A DNA stretch of 9,633 nucleotides, taken from an uncultured Leptotrichia sp. (GTDB lineage: Bacteria > Fusobacteriota > Fusobacteriia > Fusobacteriales > Leptotrichiaceae). Both the position numbers and the translations under genes were made by a program. The notes under the pieces are model-generated. The model was not told the origin of the DNA and ran no database searches. It saw nothing but the letters and a program-made list of their open reading frames with translations. The stretch's first letter is position 1. Every line of letters starts with the position of its first letter. The stretch covers positions 1-9,633 of the forward strand of contig CALEXX010000022.1 of assembly GCA_937925095.1 (NCBI GenBank). Direction: 5' to 3'. Positions 1-6,577 of this stretch are shown piece by piece.

Positions 1-2072
1 TATTTATTTTTGATAACATTTTTTATTTCACCATTTTCTTTAAGTAATTTTTCTAATTCATTTAATCCTTTTTTTATGTATTCTGGTAATTTAGGAATTT
101 TATTATTGTCTTCTTCCATTATAATCTCATAAAATAATGTATCTGCTAATTCTGTTTTTTTACTATTATTTAATGTTTTTTGCCATCTATATGATTTTTC
201 TTTATTATTTTGAAAATTTTTTGCTTCTTTTCCCATTACTTCTTCATAAACTCCTGGTCTTATTTTTTCTAACACATCATTTAAAATATTATTATCAAAA
301 TTAGTTAATATAAATGCTTCTTCAAAACTTGTAGGATAAAATTTACCTATTCTATTTTGATAACAAACAATGATATTTTTATCTATTATAATTCTATTTT
401 TTATTAAATCAGAAATCATCTGACTATCATTAAAATTTTTCAAAGTTTTGTTACTTGTTTTCAATTCTTTTTTTATTTTTTCTATTTGACTTACATCTTC
501 CGTATCTTCTCTTTCTATATCTAAATCTGTTATAATTAAAGAAGGTATTTCTAATAATTTTAGTAATCCTCTGTATTTAAATGCATGAGCACCACCTATA
601 TTGAGAAAAGTAATGTATCTTTGCTTCAATTTTTTATTTTTATCAATGTATAGTGGTAATAAATTGTATTCACAATTACCTTCGACTAAAATTATAGCAT
701 CAGAAAAAAATAATTCAGAAACTTTAAATTTTACATGTTTTTTTATAAATTTTAAAATTTTTAATTTTTCATCCTGTTCTTTTTTCTCTTTATCTTCAGA
801 AATAACATCTTTTAACTTTTTATCACTTAAAACAATTATTTTCGACTCATTGTTTTTAAAAGTTACATAATTTATATTATCAAATCCATCTCCGCTATGA
901 ATTTTACTATTCAAAATATGTGATGAATGTGTTGATATAACTAATTGACTATTAAGGTTTTTTTTGTCTTCTTTTAACAATAAATTATTTATCGCATCAT
1001 TTATATATTTTATGAATAATTCCTGCATTTGTGGATGCATATACGTTTCAGGTTCTTCAATACATATTAAATTAATTTTACTATTTGACATATTTCCTTC
1101 ATGTTTATCAATGTAGTCAATTAAATTAGCAATAATCATAACAAAATTTGTATATCCCAATCCAAATTGATTTTCTGGAACAGGAATTCCTTTATCAAGA
1201 TATTGATAATTAATTAAGTTATTCAATGCTTTATCTAAAGATAAATCAGAATTCAAAAAAATCTTTAAATTATTTTGAGAAATTACATTTGATAATGTGT
1301 GATTAATATCTTTTGTCTGTTTTTTATTAATAATTCTTGTTATCTTTTTGTTTAATTTGTCTAATTCATTTTCTATTTCTTCTTTTTTCATCTCATTTGA
1401 TTTAGGATGTTTTTCATTAAAACGATAACTAATTATTTTATTAAATGCATTTTTTAAACTATTTTTATCCGAAACATTATTTGCTTTAATAGAAACAACA
1501 TTTATTAATTTATCCAATTTAAAATTTTCTATTTCAATATCATCATTTCTATAAAATCTTATTTCGTACCCTATTTTATTCATTTGTTCTATAATTTTTA
1601 AAAAGTTTTCTGGTTCTGATATTTCTTTATTCATTATTCCTAAAAACTCTTGTGATTCTTTCAAAACAATTTTAATTTTTAACTCTATTTCTGTATCATC
1701 TAAGTCTTCTAAAGTCATCAATGGAACTAAATTTGTTATATCATCATTTTCATTTTTTTCCAAATTTATTATTAATCTAAACTCTATTTCAGGAAATTGA
1801 TTATTTTGATTCTCATTTTTATAACCTTCGAATAATTTTTTTAAATAAAAAAAATTAAAATCCGAACCTAAAAAATTATCATTTACTAAGGCCTCTAACG
1901 CTTCTATTATTGTTGTTTTTCCTGAATTATTTTTCCCAATAATTAAAGTCGTATTTTGAGCTATGTTAATCTCATTATTTTCAGAAATATCTTGAGAATT
2001 TATAAACTCCACTATATTATTTTTATCTCCAAATTTTCTAAAGTTTTTTATTTCCAAACTCTTTAAATACAT
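1..2072 (-). CDS. OLD-family ATP-dependent endonuclease (AAA ATPase + TOPRIM), GajA-like; 3' end at window edge
   Basis: This reading frame is open from an ATG at 2072 to the window edge, giving 690 codons. The last two bases (2-1) read TA, so the next codon is either a stop (TAA/TAG) or Tyr. Visible motifs are a Walker A loop GKNNSGKTT (residues 46-54), an ABC-type signature region FGLGYTN (303-309), Walker B LICIEEPE (335-342), the His switch STHSSH (380-385), and a C-terminal TOPRIM domain with LVEG (Glu464) and TDLD (Asp516, Asp518). FEEAF and KKTELA follow, as expected in OLD proteins. The family couples an ABC-like ATPase to a metal-dependent DNA nuclease. It occurs as stand-alone class 1 enzymes, or as class 2/GajA proteins working with a UvrD-like helicase in Gabija anti-phage defence. 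The protein is longer than typical GajA (about 580 residues, from memory), mainly through a Lys/Glu-rich insert between Walker A and the signature. An in-frame ATG at 2084 is a less likely start because the GGAGG site favours 2072. It probably shares a transcript with the upstream restriction-modification gene. Confidence 0.93.
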   Translation of the reverse strand, partial: MYLKSLEIKNFRKFGDKNNIVEFINSQDISENNEINIAQNTTLIIGKNNSGKTTIIEALEALVNDNFLGSDFNFFYLKKLFEGYKNENQNNQFPEIEFRLIINLEKNENDDITNLVPLMTLEDLDDTEIELKIKIVLKESQEFLGIMNKEISEPENFLKIIEQMNKIGYEIRFYRNDDIEIENFKLDKLINVVSIKANNVSDKNSLKNAFNKIISYRFNEKHPKSNEMKKEEIENELDKLNKKITRIINKKQTKDINHTLSNVISQNNLKIFLNSDLSLDKALNNLINYQYLDKGIPVPENQFGLGYTNFVMIIANLIDYIDKHEGNMSNSKINLICIEEPETYMHPQMQELFIKYINDAINNLLLKEDKKNLNSQLVISTHSSHILNSKIHSGDGFDNINYVTFKNNESKIIVLSDKKLKDVISEDKEKKEQDEKLKILKFIKKHVKFKVSELFFSDAIILVEGNCEYNLLPLYIDKNKKLKQRYITFLNIGGAHAFKYRGLLKLLEIPSLIITDLDIEREDTEDVSQIEKIKKELKTSNKTLKNFNDSQMISDLIKNRIIIDKNIIVCYQNRIGKFYPTSFEEAFILTNFDNNILNDVLEKIRPGVYEEVMGKEAKNFQNNKEKSYRWQKTLNNSKKTELADTLFYEIIMEEDNNKIPKLPEYIKKGLNELEKLLKENGEIKNVIKNK

Positions 2073-2077
2073 ATTTT

Positions 2078-2082
2078 CCTCC
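2078..2082 (-). promoter_or_regulatory. Ribosome binding site of the OLD-family gene
   Basis: GGAGG lies 5 bases before the ATG at 2072. It fixes that start over the in-frame ATG four codons upstream, which overlaps the site itself. Confidence 0.8.
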
Positions 2083-2092
2083 ATTTATTCTT

Positions 2093-2113
2093 TTTCATGA
2101 AAAAATCATGAAA
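2093..2113. repeat. Perfect inverted repeat between the two defence genes
   Basis: TTTCATGA (2093-2100) and TCATGAAA (2106-2113) are exact reverse complements separated by five A. The repeat lies in the 66-bp gap between the stop of the restriction-modification gene and the ribosome binding site of the OLD gene. The stem is AT-rich and has no following T-tract, so it is a poor terminator. An operator or a processing/translation-modulating hairpin is possible. The function is an inference. Confidence 0.5.
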
Positions 2114-2138
2114 CCAGTATCTTTTAAAATCAAAAAAT

Positions 2139-5100
2139 TTAATTTTTCTCAACAACCCTAATCTCCTCCTCACTCAACCCATACAGCTCATAAACCATCC
2201 CATCAATCTCTTTATCCATCATTTCAATTTCATTGTCTAATGTTTCTGCTTTTGATTTTTCTGCAATGAAATAATCCTCCCAATCAGCTTTTTGAGAAAG
2301 GCTTAATTTCACTTTTGCTTTTGATAACTCTTTTATAAATTCATCAAAATTCAATAAATACCAATTTTGTAATTTAGTAGAAATTTTTTCTAAACCAAAT
2401 TCTCTCGTAATCATTCGTTGAAATTTTTGTGAAATTTCTTGCAATTTTTTATTTAAAGCTAACATTTTGTCAGCTTTTTCTATAAAAGGCTGTTGTTCTT
2501 GCAGAGAAATTTCTTTAAAAGGAAACTTTCTTAAATCATTTAAAATTATTTTAGGAAATAATTTTCTTACAGATTTTGCTGTATTTTTCATAAAATAATA
2601 CGACATTAATCTACTATTTAAAATAACTAAAATATACTTTAAATTAATTTCATTCTCTTCTTTTTTAATAATTCCAATATTACTTAAATTGTATAAATAA
2701 AAATCTTCAGTATAAGTTGATAAAATACTTTTAGGAAATTTACCTGTTATTTCTCTAATAATTACTTTCTTGCCATTAAATAATTCTATAGTTCGTGGTG
2801 CAGATAAATTTTTACCATATTTTAAATATTGTCCTGTCCAATTAAAAGCATATCTTTTAACATCTCCACCTGCTAAATATTTATGAGTATTTTCGTTATA
2901 TTTATATGTATAATCATAAATTCTATTTTTCACATCTTCTGGTGTTTGCTTTGGTGTACCCTTTCCTTTTTCATATGCCTGTAATCCTGCTTTTATATTA
3001 ACTATTTCATCTAACATAACTGAATTTTCAAATATTTTTTTGTTAATTTCACTAGAATTTTTATCATTAAAAACTTTAAAGATTTTTTCCTTTTCATTTA
3101 TAAAATCAGTAGATTTTTTACTATGAGAATAAATAAATTCTTTTTTCTGGTTTAGCAGTATTCTTGTTTTAAACTCTCCCGTTTCTTTATAACCAATATA
3201 AATTATCGTTTCTACATTTGCACTCTCAAAAGAATGTCCTTCCAAATTAACAATTTCTAGTAATTTTGTATTTTCTAAAATATATTCTCTAATGCCTTTC
3301 CCAGAATACATCATTAACCAAGAATTAGGTACAATCATACTACTATAGCCCTTATTTTTTAAAAGTTTAAATGATTTTTCCATAAATAATATATAAGTAT
3401 TTATCTTATAGGTTGAACTTCTATATTCTTTTATATAATAACTTTTTTCCAATTCACTAAAATTATCTCTTGTAAATACATATGGCGGATTCCCCACCAC
3501 AACATCAAATCCACCATTTTTAAACACTTGTGGAAACTCTTTTTCCCAATTAAATGCTAATTCTCCAGCAATTTCAATATCATCAATCAATGAATTTCCA
3601 CATTTTATATTATTTTCAAGTGTAGCCAATGTTTTATTTTTATCAGCAGTTTTTAGCCATAATGATAATTTCGTGATTTCTACACTTTCCTTATTCAAAT
3701 CTACTCCAAAAATATTATTTTGCAAGATTTCCTTTGTCGTATCGGAAAATAAATCTTTTGTTCCTGTCAAATCAAAAATTTTATCATTTAAATAATTGTT
3801 GTAATTTAATAAATATTCAAAGGCTGTGATTAAAAATGCTCTGCTTCCACAAGCTGGATCTACAATTTTTATATTTTTTACAGCCTCTCTGTATTTTGTC
3901 CAGAATTCTATATGCTTTTTATAATTTCTTTTGTAAAGATCGTAATTAAAATCTTTTTCTGTAAGTTCTGGTAATTTATCTTCTCCTAGCTCTTTTCTTT
4001 TATTATCAAGCCAATTCTCTATAGAATTTTCAACAATATACTTTGTTATGTATTTTGGAGTATAAAAAATCCCATCTTTTTTTCGTTTACCTTTCTTTTT
4101 ATCAAAAACTTCACTCTTTATTTCCTTCTTTAAATCTTCTATATCATTTATAGATTGTTCAAAAATATGTCCTAAAATATTTTCATTTAAATCTGAACTA
4201 AAATCATATTCTGATATTTTTTCCATTTCTTCAAAAACTTTATCGTCTATAACTAATGTATCTAAAACTTCATCATTTTTAAAAAGTCCACCATTAAATT
4301 TTGAAATATTGTATTTTATGTTTCCTATATTTATCCAACTACAAAAACTTTTGAAGCTTTCAAATATGTCTTCTGTTTTTTTTCCTCGTTCTAACATTTC
4401 ATGATAACTATTATTTGGCAACAAATCTTTATTCTCACAGAAGCAAATAAACAAAAATCTATTCAATAATTTTTGGACTTTTTCAAGTAAAATATATTCA
4501 TCTTTTTGTGGATTATTCTTTTTTATATTTTCAAAAATATGTAATCTCATATTTTTATATTCTGTATAAAATTTCTTTTCAATTTCTATTTGTCTTTTTT
4601 GATACGTTTCTGTCAATTTTATTGTTTTATCTGTTTTAACTAGATTTTCAAATGATAAAAGGTAAATGAATTTTTTAAATTCCAAATCATCTTTCAAGTT
4701 TTTAAGAAAAAATACTTGATATTCTAGCATATTATTGGCTTTGTAAAGCCGTATTTCTTTGTAATTTGAAACAATAACCCATTTACAACTTCCTTCAAAT
4801 TTTGGAGCATATCCAAACGCTTGCTCTACTGGAGTTCTTGTATCGCCTACTCTTTTTTGCCGAATATCCAACGAAATTTTGGAGGCTTTTAATTCAATTA
4901 CAACTTTTACATCTTTTTTTCCATTTATATCAAAAAATCCCAAAGCTCCATCAGCTTTTTGTCCATCCATTTTTGTTTTAGATTCATGTTCTAAATTCCA
5001 TTCAGTTTTTCCATCTGCTTTATTTACAGCTCCTAAAACTGTTGTAAATATATCTTGTAGAAATACTCCTTGAAATTCCTCTTCTTTTGATTTATCTAGA

Positions 5101-5228
5101 ACACCATTTTCAAGATTCTTTATCCATTTATCCAATACTTTTCTTTTTTCAGAAAAGTTATGTTTACTTAAATCAATTTCTTTTTCAGCATCTTTACCTA
5201 ATGTTTTTTCATTCCATAAATTATTCAC
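2139..5228 (-). CDS. Type IIG restriction-modification enzyme (Eco57I/TaqI-like N6-adenine methylase fused to nuclease)
   Basis: A single polypeptide of 1029 residues that should both cleave DNA and methylate adenine-N6 in the same target site. The N-terminal PD-(D/E)xK nuclease shows Asp93, then IELKAS with Glu112 and Lys114, followed by a VEQAFGYA helix (134-141). A helical linker leads to motif X (GIFYTPKYITKYIVE, 386-400). SAM motif I reads DPACGSRAFL (457-466); the usual form is CGSG, so Arg463 replaces the conserved Gly. Then come GVDLNKESVEITKLSLWL (508-525) and the catalytic motif IV NPPY (580-583). Residues of about 735-905 resemble a TaqI_C specificity domain, ending with LNSRLMSYYF. 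The last 120 residues are largely helical and coiled. The start is GTG at 5228, chosen because AAGGAG lies 12 bases upstream and the next Met is residue 87. The length is typical for type IIG enzymes. It is the first gene of a minus-strand pair with the OLD nuclease. Target sequence cannot be predicted. BREX PglX is a relative, but the N-terminal nuclease argues against it. Confidence 0.93.
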   Translation of the reverse strand: MNNLWNEKTLGKDAEKEIDLSKHNFSEKRKVLDKWIKNLENGVLDKSKEEEFQGVFLQDIFTTVLGAVNKADGKTEWNLEHESKTKMDGQKADGALGFFDINGKKDVKVVIELKASKISLDIRQKRVGDTRTPVEQAFGYAPKFEGSCKWVIVSNYKEIRLYKANNMLEYQVFFLKNLKDDLEFKKFIYLLSFENLVKTDKTIKLTETYQKRQIEIEKKFYTEYKNMRLHIFENIKKNNPQKDEYILLEKVQKLLNRFLFICFCENKDLLPNNSYHEMLERGKKTEDIFESFKSFCSWINIGNIKYNISKFNGGLFKNDEVLDTLVIDDKVFEEMEKISEYDFSSDLNENILGHIFEQSINDIEDLKKEIKSEVFDKKKGKRKKDGIFYTPKYITKYIVENSIENWLDNKRKELGEDKLPELTEKDFNYDLYKRNYKKHIEFWTKYREAVKNIKIVDPACGSRAFLITAFEYLLNYNNYLNDKIFDLTGTKDLFSDTTKEILQNNIFGVDLNKESVEITKLSLWLKTADKNKTLATLENNIKCGNSLIDDIEIAGELAFNWEKEFPQVFKNGGFDVVVGNPPYVFTRDNFSELEKSYYIKEYRSSTYKINTYILFMEKSFKLLKNKGYSSMIVPNSWLMMYSGKGIREYILENTKLLEIVNLEGHSFESANVETIIYIGYKETGEFKTRILLNQKKEFIYSHSKKSTDFINEKEKIFKVFNDKNSSEINKKIFENSVMLDEIVNIKAGLQAYEKGKGTPKQTPEDVKNRIYDYTYKYNENTHKYLAGGDVKRYAFNWTGQYLKYGKNLSAPRTIELFNGKKVIIREITGKFPKSILSTYTEDFYLYNLSNIGIIKKEENEINLKYILVILNSRLMSYYFMKNTAKSVRKLFPKIILNDLRKFPFKEISLQEQQPFIEKADKMLALNKKLQEISQKFQRMITREFGLEKISTKLQNWYLLNFDEFIKELSKAKVKLSLSQKADWEDYFIAEKSKAETLDNEIEMMDKEIDGMVYELYGLSEEEIRVVEKN

Positions 5229-5240
5229 AGAAATTTTTCA

Positions 5241-5246
5241 CTCCTT
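5241..5246 (-). promoter_or_regulatory. Ribosome binding site of the restriction-modification gene
   Basis: AAGGAG lies 12 bases before the GTG start at 5228. The spacing is slightly long, but there is no other in-frame start nearby. Confidence 0.65.
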
Positions 5247-5273
5247 ATGCTCCATAAATTATTATATACCTAC

Positions 5274-5302
5274 ATTCTATTAACTTTTCCATTTTTTGTC
5301 AA
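5274..5302 (-). promoter_or_regulatory. Promoter of the restriction-modification/OLD cassette
   Basis: On the minus strand the -35 box is TTGACA (5302-5297), the spacer is 17 bases, and the -10 box is TAGAAT (5279-5274). This is a near-consensus vegetative sigma-70-type promoter. Transcription would begin near 5267 and give a leader of about 40 bases. A TATAAT just downstream (5266-5261) could serve as an alternative -10 but lacks a good -35. Confidence 0.7.
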
Positions 5303-5366
5303 TTCAATTTAATAATAAGATTCTCAAACATTCTAATCAGTAAATTTATAACAAAATAAAATAATA

Positions 5367-5396
5367 GGGAATATCTTATAAATCATAAGAATCCCC
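5367..5396 (-). terminator. Terminator-like hairpin upstream of the cassette, no gene in front of it
   Basis: TCTTAT (5374-5379) pairs with ATAAGA (5385-5390), continued by AT/AT and GGG/CCC with one bulge and one mismatch. On the minus strand the hairpin is followed by TATTATTTTATTTTGTT, as in an intrinsic terminator. The segment GATATTCC (5401-5408) can compete by pairing with GGAATATC (5368-5375). The hairpin would insulate the cassette promoter from minus-strand read-through. The rest of the 5303-5480 spacer shows no gene; no coding region that would use this terminator remains between it and the insertion sequence. Confidence 0.5.
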
Positions 5397-5482
5397 ATTT
5401 GATATTCCTTCCCGTTTAAAGAATAAAAATCAAAAAATTCATGAAATTAAAGTCATTTTTTTTACAAGATTATGCGATTATA

Positions 5483-5509
5483 TAGTGAAACTTATACAAA
5501 ACCGACCTA
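5483..5509 (+). repeat. Left terminal inverted repeat of the IS630 element
   Basis: Twenty-seven bases match the reverse complement of 6392-6418 at 21 positions, with the outermost TAGT identical. A TA dinucleotide precedes it. Confidence 0.85.
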
Positions 5510-5518
5510 AAAATAGGG

Positions 5519-5524
5519 TATAAT
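5519..5524 (+). promoter_or_regulatory. -10 box for the transposase, six bases from the ATG
   Basis: A perfect TATAAT ends six bases before the ATG at 5531, so transcription would start at or next to the start codon. There is no convincing -35 box and no well-placed Shine-Dalgarno sequence (only AGGG, 12 bases upstream). This suggests leaderless or very weak expression, which would fit a transposase kept at low level. Confidence 0.45.
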
Positions 5525-5530
5525 AACTTT

Positions 5531-5884
5531 ATGGCATATGAAAAAGATTATAGGAAAAGAATTTTAAATTTTTATTACGAAAATGGAAAAACAAAAACAT
5601 TATTTCAGTTCAACATAAGTTCCAGCACATTGTACGGATGGATAAAACTTAAGAAGGAAACAGGAGATCTTTCATCAAGAACACGGAAAAGAAAATTTAA
5701 GGTGCTTGATCCTGAAAAACTTGATGAATATATGAAAAATCCAAAGAATGCAGATAAATACATCCGTGAAATAGCAAAAGATTTTGGCTGTGGAAAGGAG
5801 ACAGTGAGAGTAGCACTGAAAAAATTAGGATACACAAGAAAAAAAAACAGACAAAATACAGGGAGCAGGACGAGAAAAAAGTAA
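5531..5884 (+). CDS. IS630 transposase, OrfA (DNA-binding part)
   Basis: This 117-residue product is the zero-frame part of the transposase. It begins MAYEKDYRKRIL, a start typical of IS630 proteins, and contains two helix-turn-helix units (about residues 15-40 and 75-100), which bind the terminal repeats. Without a frameshift, translation past the run of nine A continues with a basic 12-residue tail and stops at TAA 5882-5884. The product would then be DNA-binding only, and could act as a transposition inhibitor, as known for some two-frame elements (inference). Confidence 0.8.
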   Translation: MAYEKDYRKRILNFYYENGKTKTLFQFNISSSTLYGWIKLKKETGDLSSRTRKRKFKVLDPEKLDEYMKNPKNADKYIREIAKDFGCGKETVRVALKKLGYTRKKNRQNTGSRTRKK

Positions 5885-6405
5885 ATAGATATTTAAAAAA
5901 ATTATCAGAAGCAGGTTCAGGCAGAGAAATAATCTATATTGATGAAACAGGCTTTGACGAATATTACTACCGTGAATACGGCTGGAGTAAAAGGGGAATA
6001 TCTATTGAAGGGAAGAAAAGAGGATTAAGATATTCAAGAATAAATCTGGTTGCTGGAAAAATAGGGAATGCACTGATAGGAAGTATGATATACAGGGAAA
6101 CAATGGAAAGTGAATTTTTTGAAGAATGGTTCAGGGAAATACTTTTAAGAGATATTGAAAAATTAGGGAAGAGAGTTCTAATAGTGATGGATAATGCCAG
6201 ATTTCATAGAAAGAATATATTAGAAAAGATAATTAAGGGAACGGGGCATTGTCTATTATTTCTTCCGCCGTATTCGCCGGATTTAAATCCAATAGAAAAA
6301 TTATGGGCTAATATGAAGAAAAAATTAAAAGACATAGCCCATAATTTTAATACACTAGAAGAAGCAGTTACTTCTGTTTTATTTAATAAATTAGTTCAGT
6401 TTTAA
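5531..6405 (+). CDS. IS630 transposase, OrfAB joined by -1 frameshift
   Basis: A -1 shift at the A run (5839-5847) joins the helix-turn-helix frame to a second frame that is open to TAA 6403-6405, giving about 291 residues. The second frame has the full catalytic core: YIDETGF (Asp138, codon at 5941), VMDNARFH (Asp221, codon at 6190) and LPPYSPDLNPIE (Glu256, codon at 6295). The last two are separated by 34 residues, the DD34E hallmark of IS630. An ATG at 6085 opens the second frame internally, but a protein made from there would lack the first Asp, so it is not a plausible functional start. Either a programmed frameshift or a simple frameshift mutation would give this layout. The homopolymer placed exactly at the domain border favours the former. 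Confidence 0.82.
5839..5848 (+). other. Probable -1 frameshift site (A9 followed by C)
   Basis: Nine consecutive A read as AGA AAA AAA AAC in the OrfA frame and contain the slippery heptamer A AAA AAA. Moving back one base leads directly into the catalytic frame. No strong downstream stimulatory structure is obvious by eye. Confidence 0.65.
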
Positions 6406-6418
6406 ATAGGTTTTACTA
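6392..6418 (-). repeat. Right terminal inverted repeat of the IS630 element
   Basis: Partner of 5483-5509. It overlaps the last codons and stop of the transposase and is followed by TA (6419-6420). Its outer 13 bases recur exactly at 9141-9153. Confidence 0.85.
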
Positions 6419-6421
6419 TAC

Positions 6422-6449
6422 AAAATAGAAAAGACAGGTTTTCTATTTT
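6422..6449. terminator. Perfect 11-bp hairpin just outside the IS right end
   Basis: AAAATAGAAAA (6422-6432) and TTTTCTATTTT (6439-6449) are exact complements around a six-base loop. The 3' arm is itself T-rich on both strands, so the structure could stop transcripts in either direction, including transposase read-through toward the downstream pair. The stem is weak (AT), so confidence is limited. Confidence 0.4.
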
Positions 6450-6476
6450 AAGAAAAAAGGATCCTTGCTAAGTTTA

Positions 6477-6501
6477 GAGATCAAAAATCTCATTTTATTT
6501 T
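6477..6501 (+). terminator. Weak hairpin with T-rich tail
   Basis: GAGAT (6477-6481) pairs with ATCTC (6487-6491), followed by ATTTTATTTT. The form is that of a weak intrinsic terminator on the plus strand, after the IS and before the membrane protein gene. Confidence 0.3.
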
Positions 6502-6561
6502 AATCTTTTACTGCTAATAATTACATAAGAATAGAAAATAAATAAAAAAATATGCATTTCC

Positions 6562-6566
6562 GGAGG
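6562..6566 (+). promoter_or_regulatory. Ribosome binding site of the membrane protein gene
   Basis: GGAGG sits 11 bases before the ATG at 6578. No clear promoter boxes are seen between the IS end and this site. Confidence 0.65.
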
Positions 6567-6577
6567 TAAGAGAATAT

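Larger units (their letters stand above)
5483..6418 (+). mobile_element. IS630-family insertion sequence, complete, 936 bp
   Basis: The ends are imperfect 27-bp inverted repeats (21 of 27 matching), starting TAGTGAAACTTAT on the left and TAGTAAAACCTAT on the right read inward. The element is flanked by TA at 5481-5482 and 6419-6420, the TA target duplication expected of IS630/Tc1-mariner elements. It carries one transposase in two frames with an intact DD34E triad. The transposase stop (6403-6405) lies inside the right repeat. The element separates the defence cassette from the membrane protein/solute-binding lipoprotein pair. Both ends and the catalytic residues being intact suggests a recent, potentially mobile copy. 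Confidence 0.9.

Noticed and set aside
601..870. Plus-strand open frame of 89 codons
   Set aside because: It lies antisense inside the TOPRIM part of the OLD gene, has no ribosome binding site, and its composition is a mirror of the real frame.
4879..5073. Plus-strand open frame of 64 codons
   Set aside because: Antisense to the nuclease domain of the restriction-modification gene; no start signals and no recognisable domain.
2139..5228. BREX PglX methylase
   Set aside because: The protein has its own N-terminal PD-(D/E)xK nuclease and no other BREX genes are visible; type IIG fits better.
5605..5835. Minus-strand open frame of 76 codons
   Set aside because: Antisense to the helix-turn-helix part of the IS630 transposase, where the coding frame is unambiguous.
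6085..6405. Independent 106-residue gene starting at ATG 6085
   Set aside because: It is the C-terminal part of the transposase catalytic frame and would lack the first Asp of DD34E; the frame is open upstream to the A9 run.
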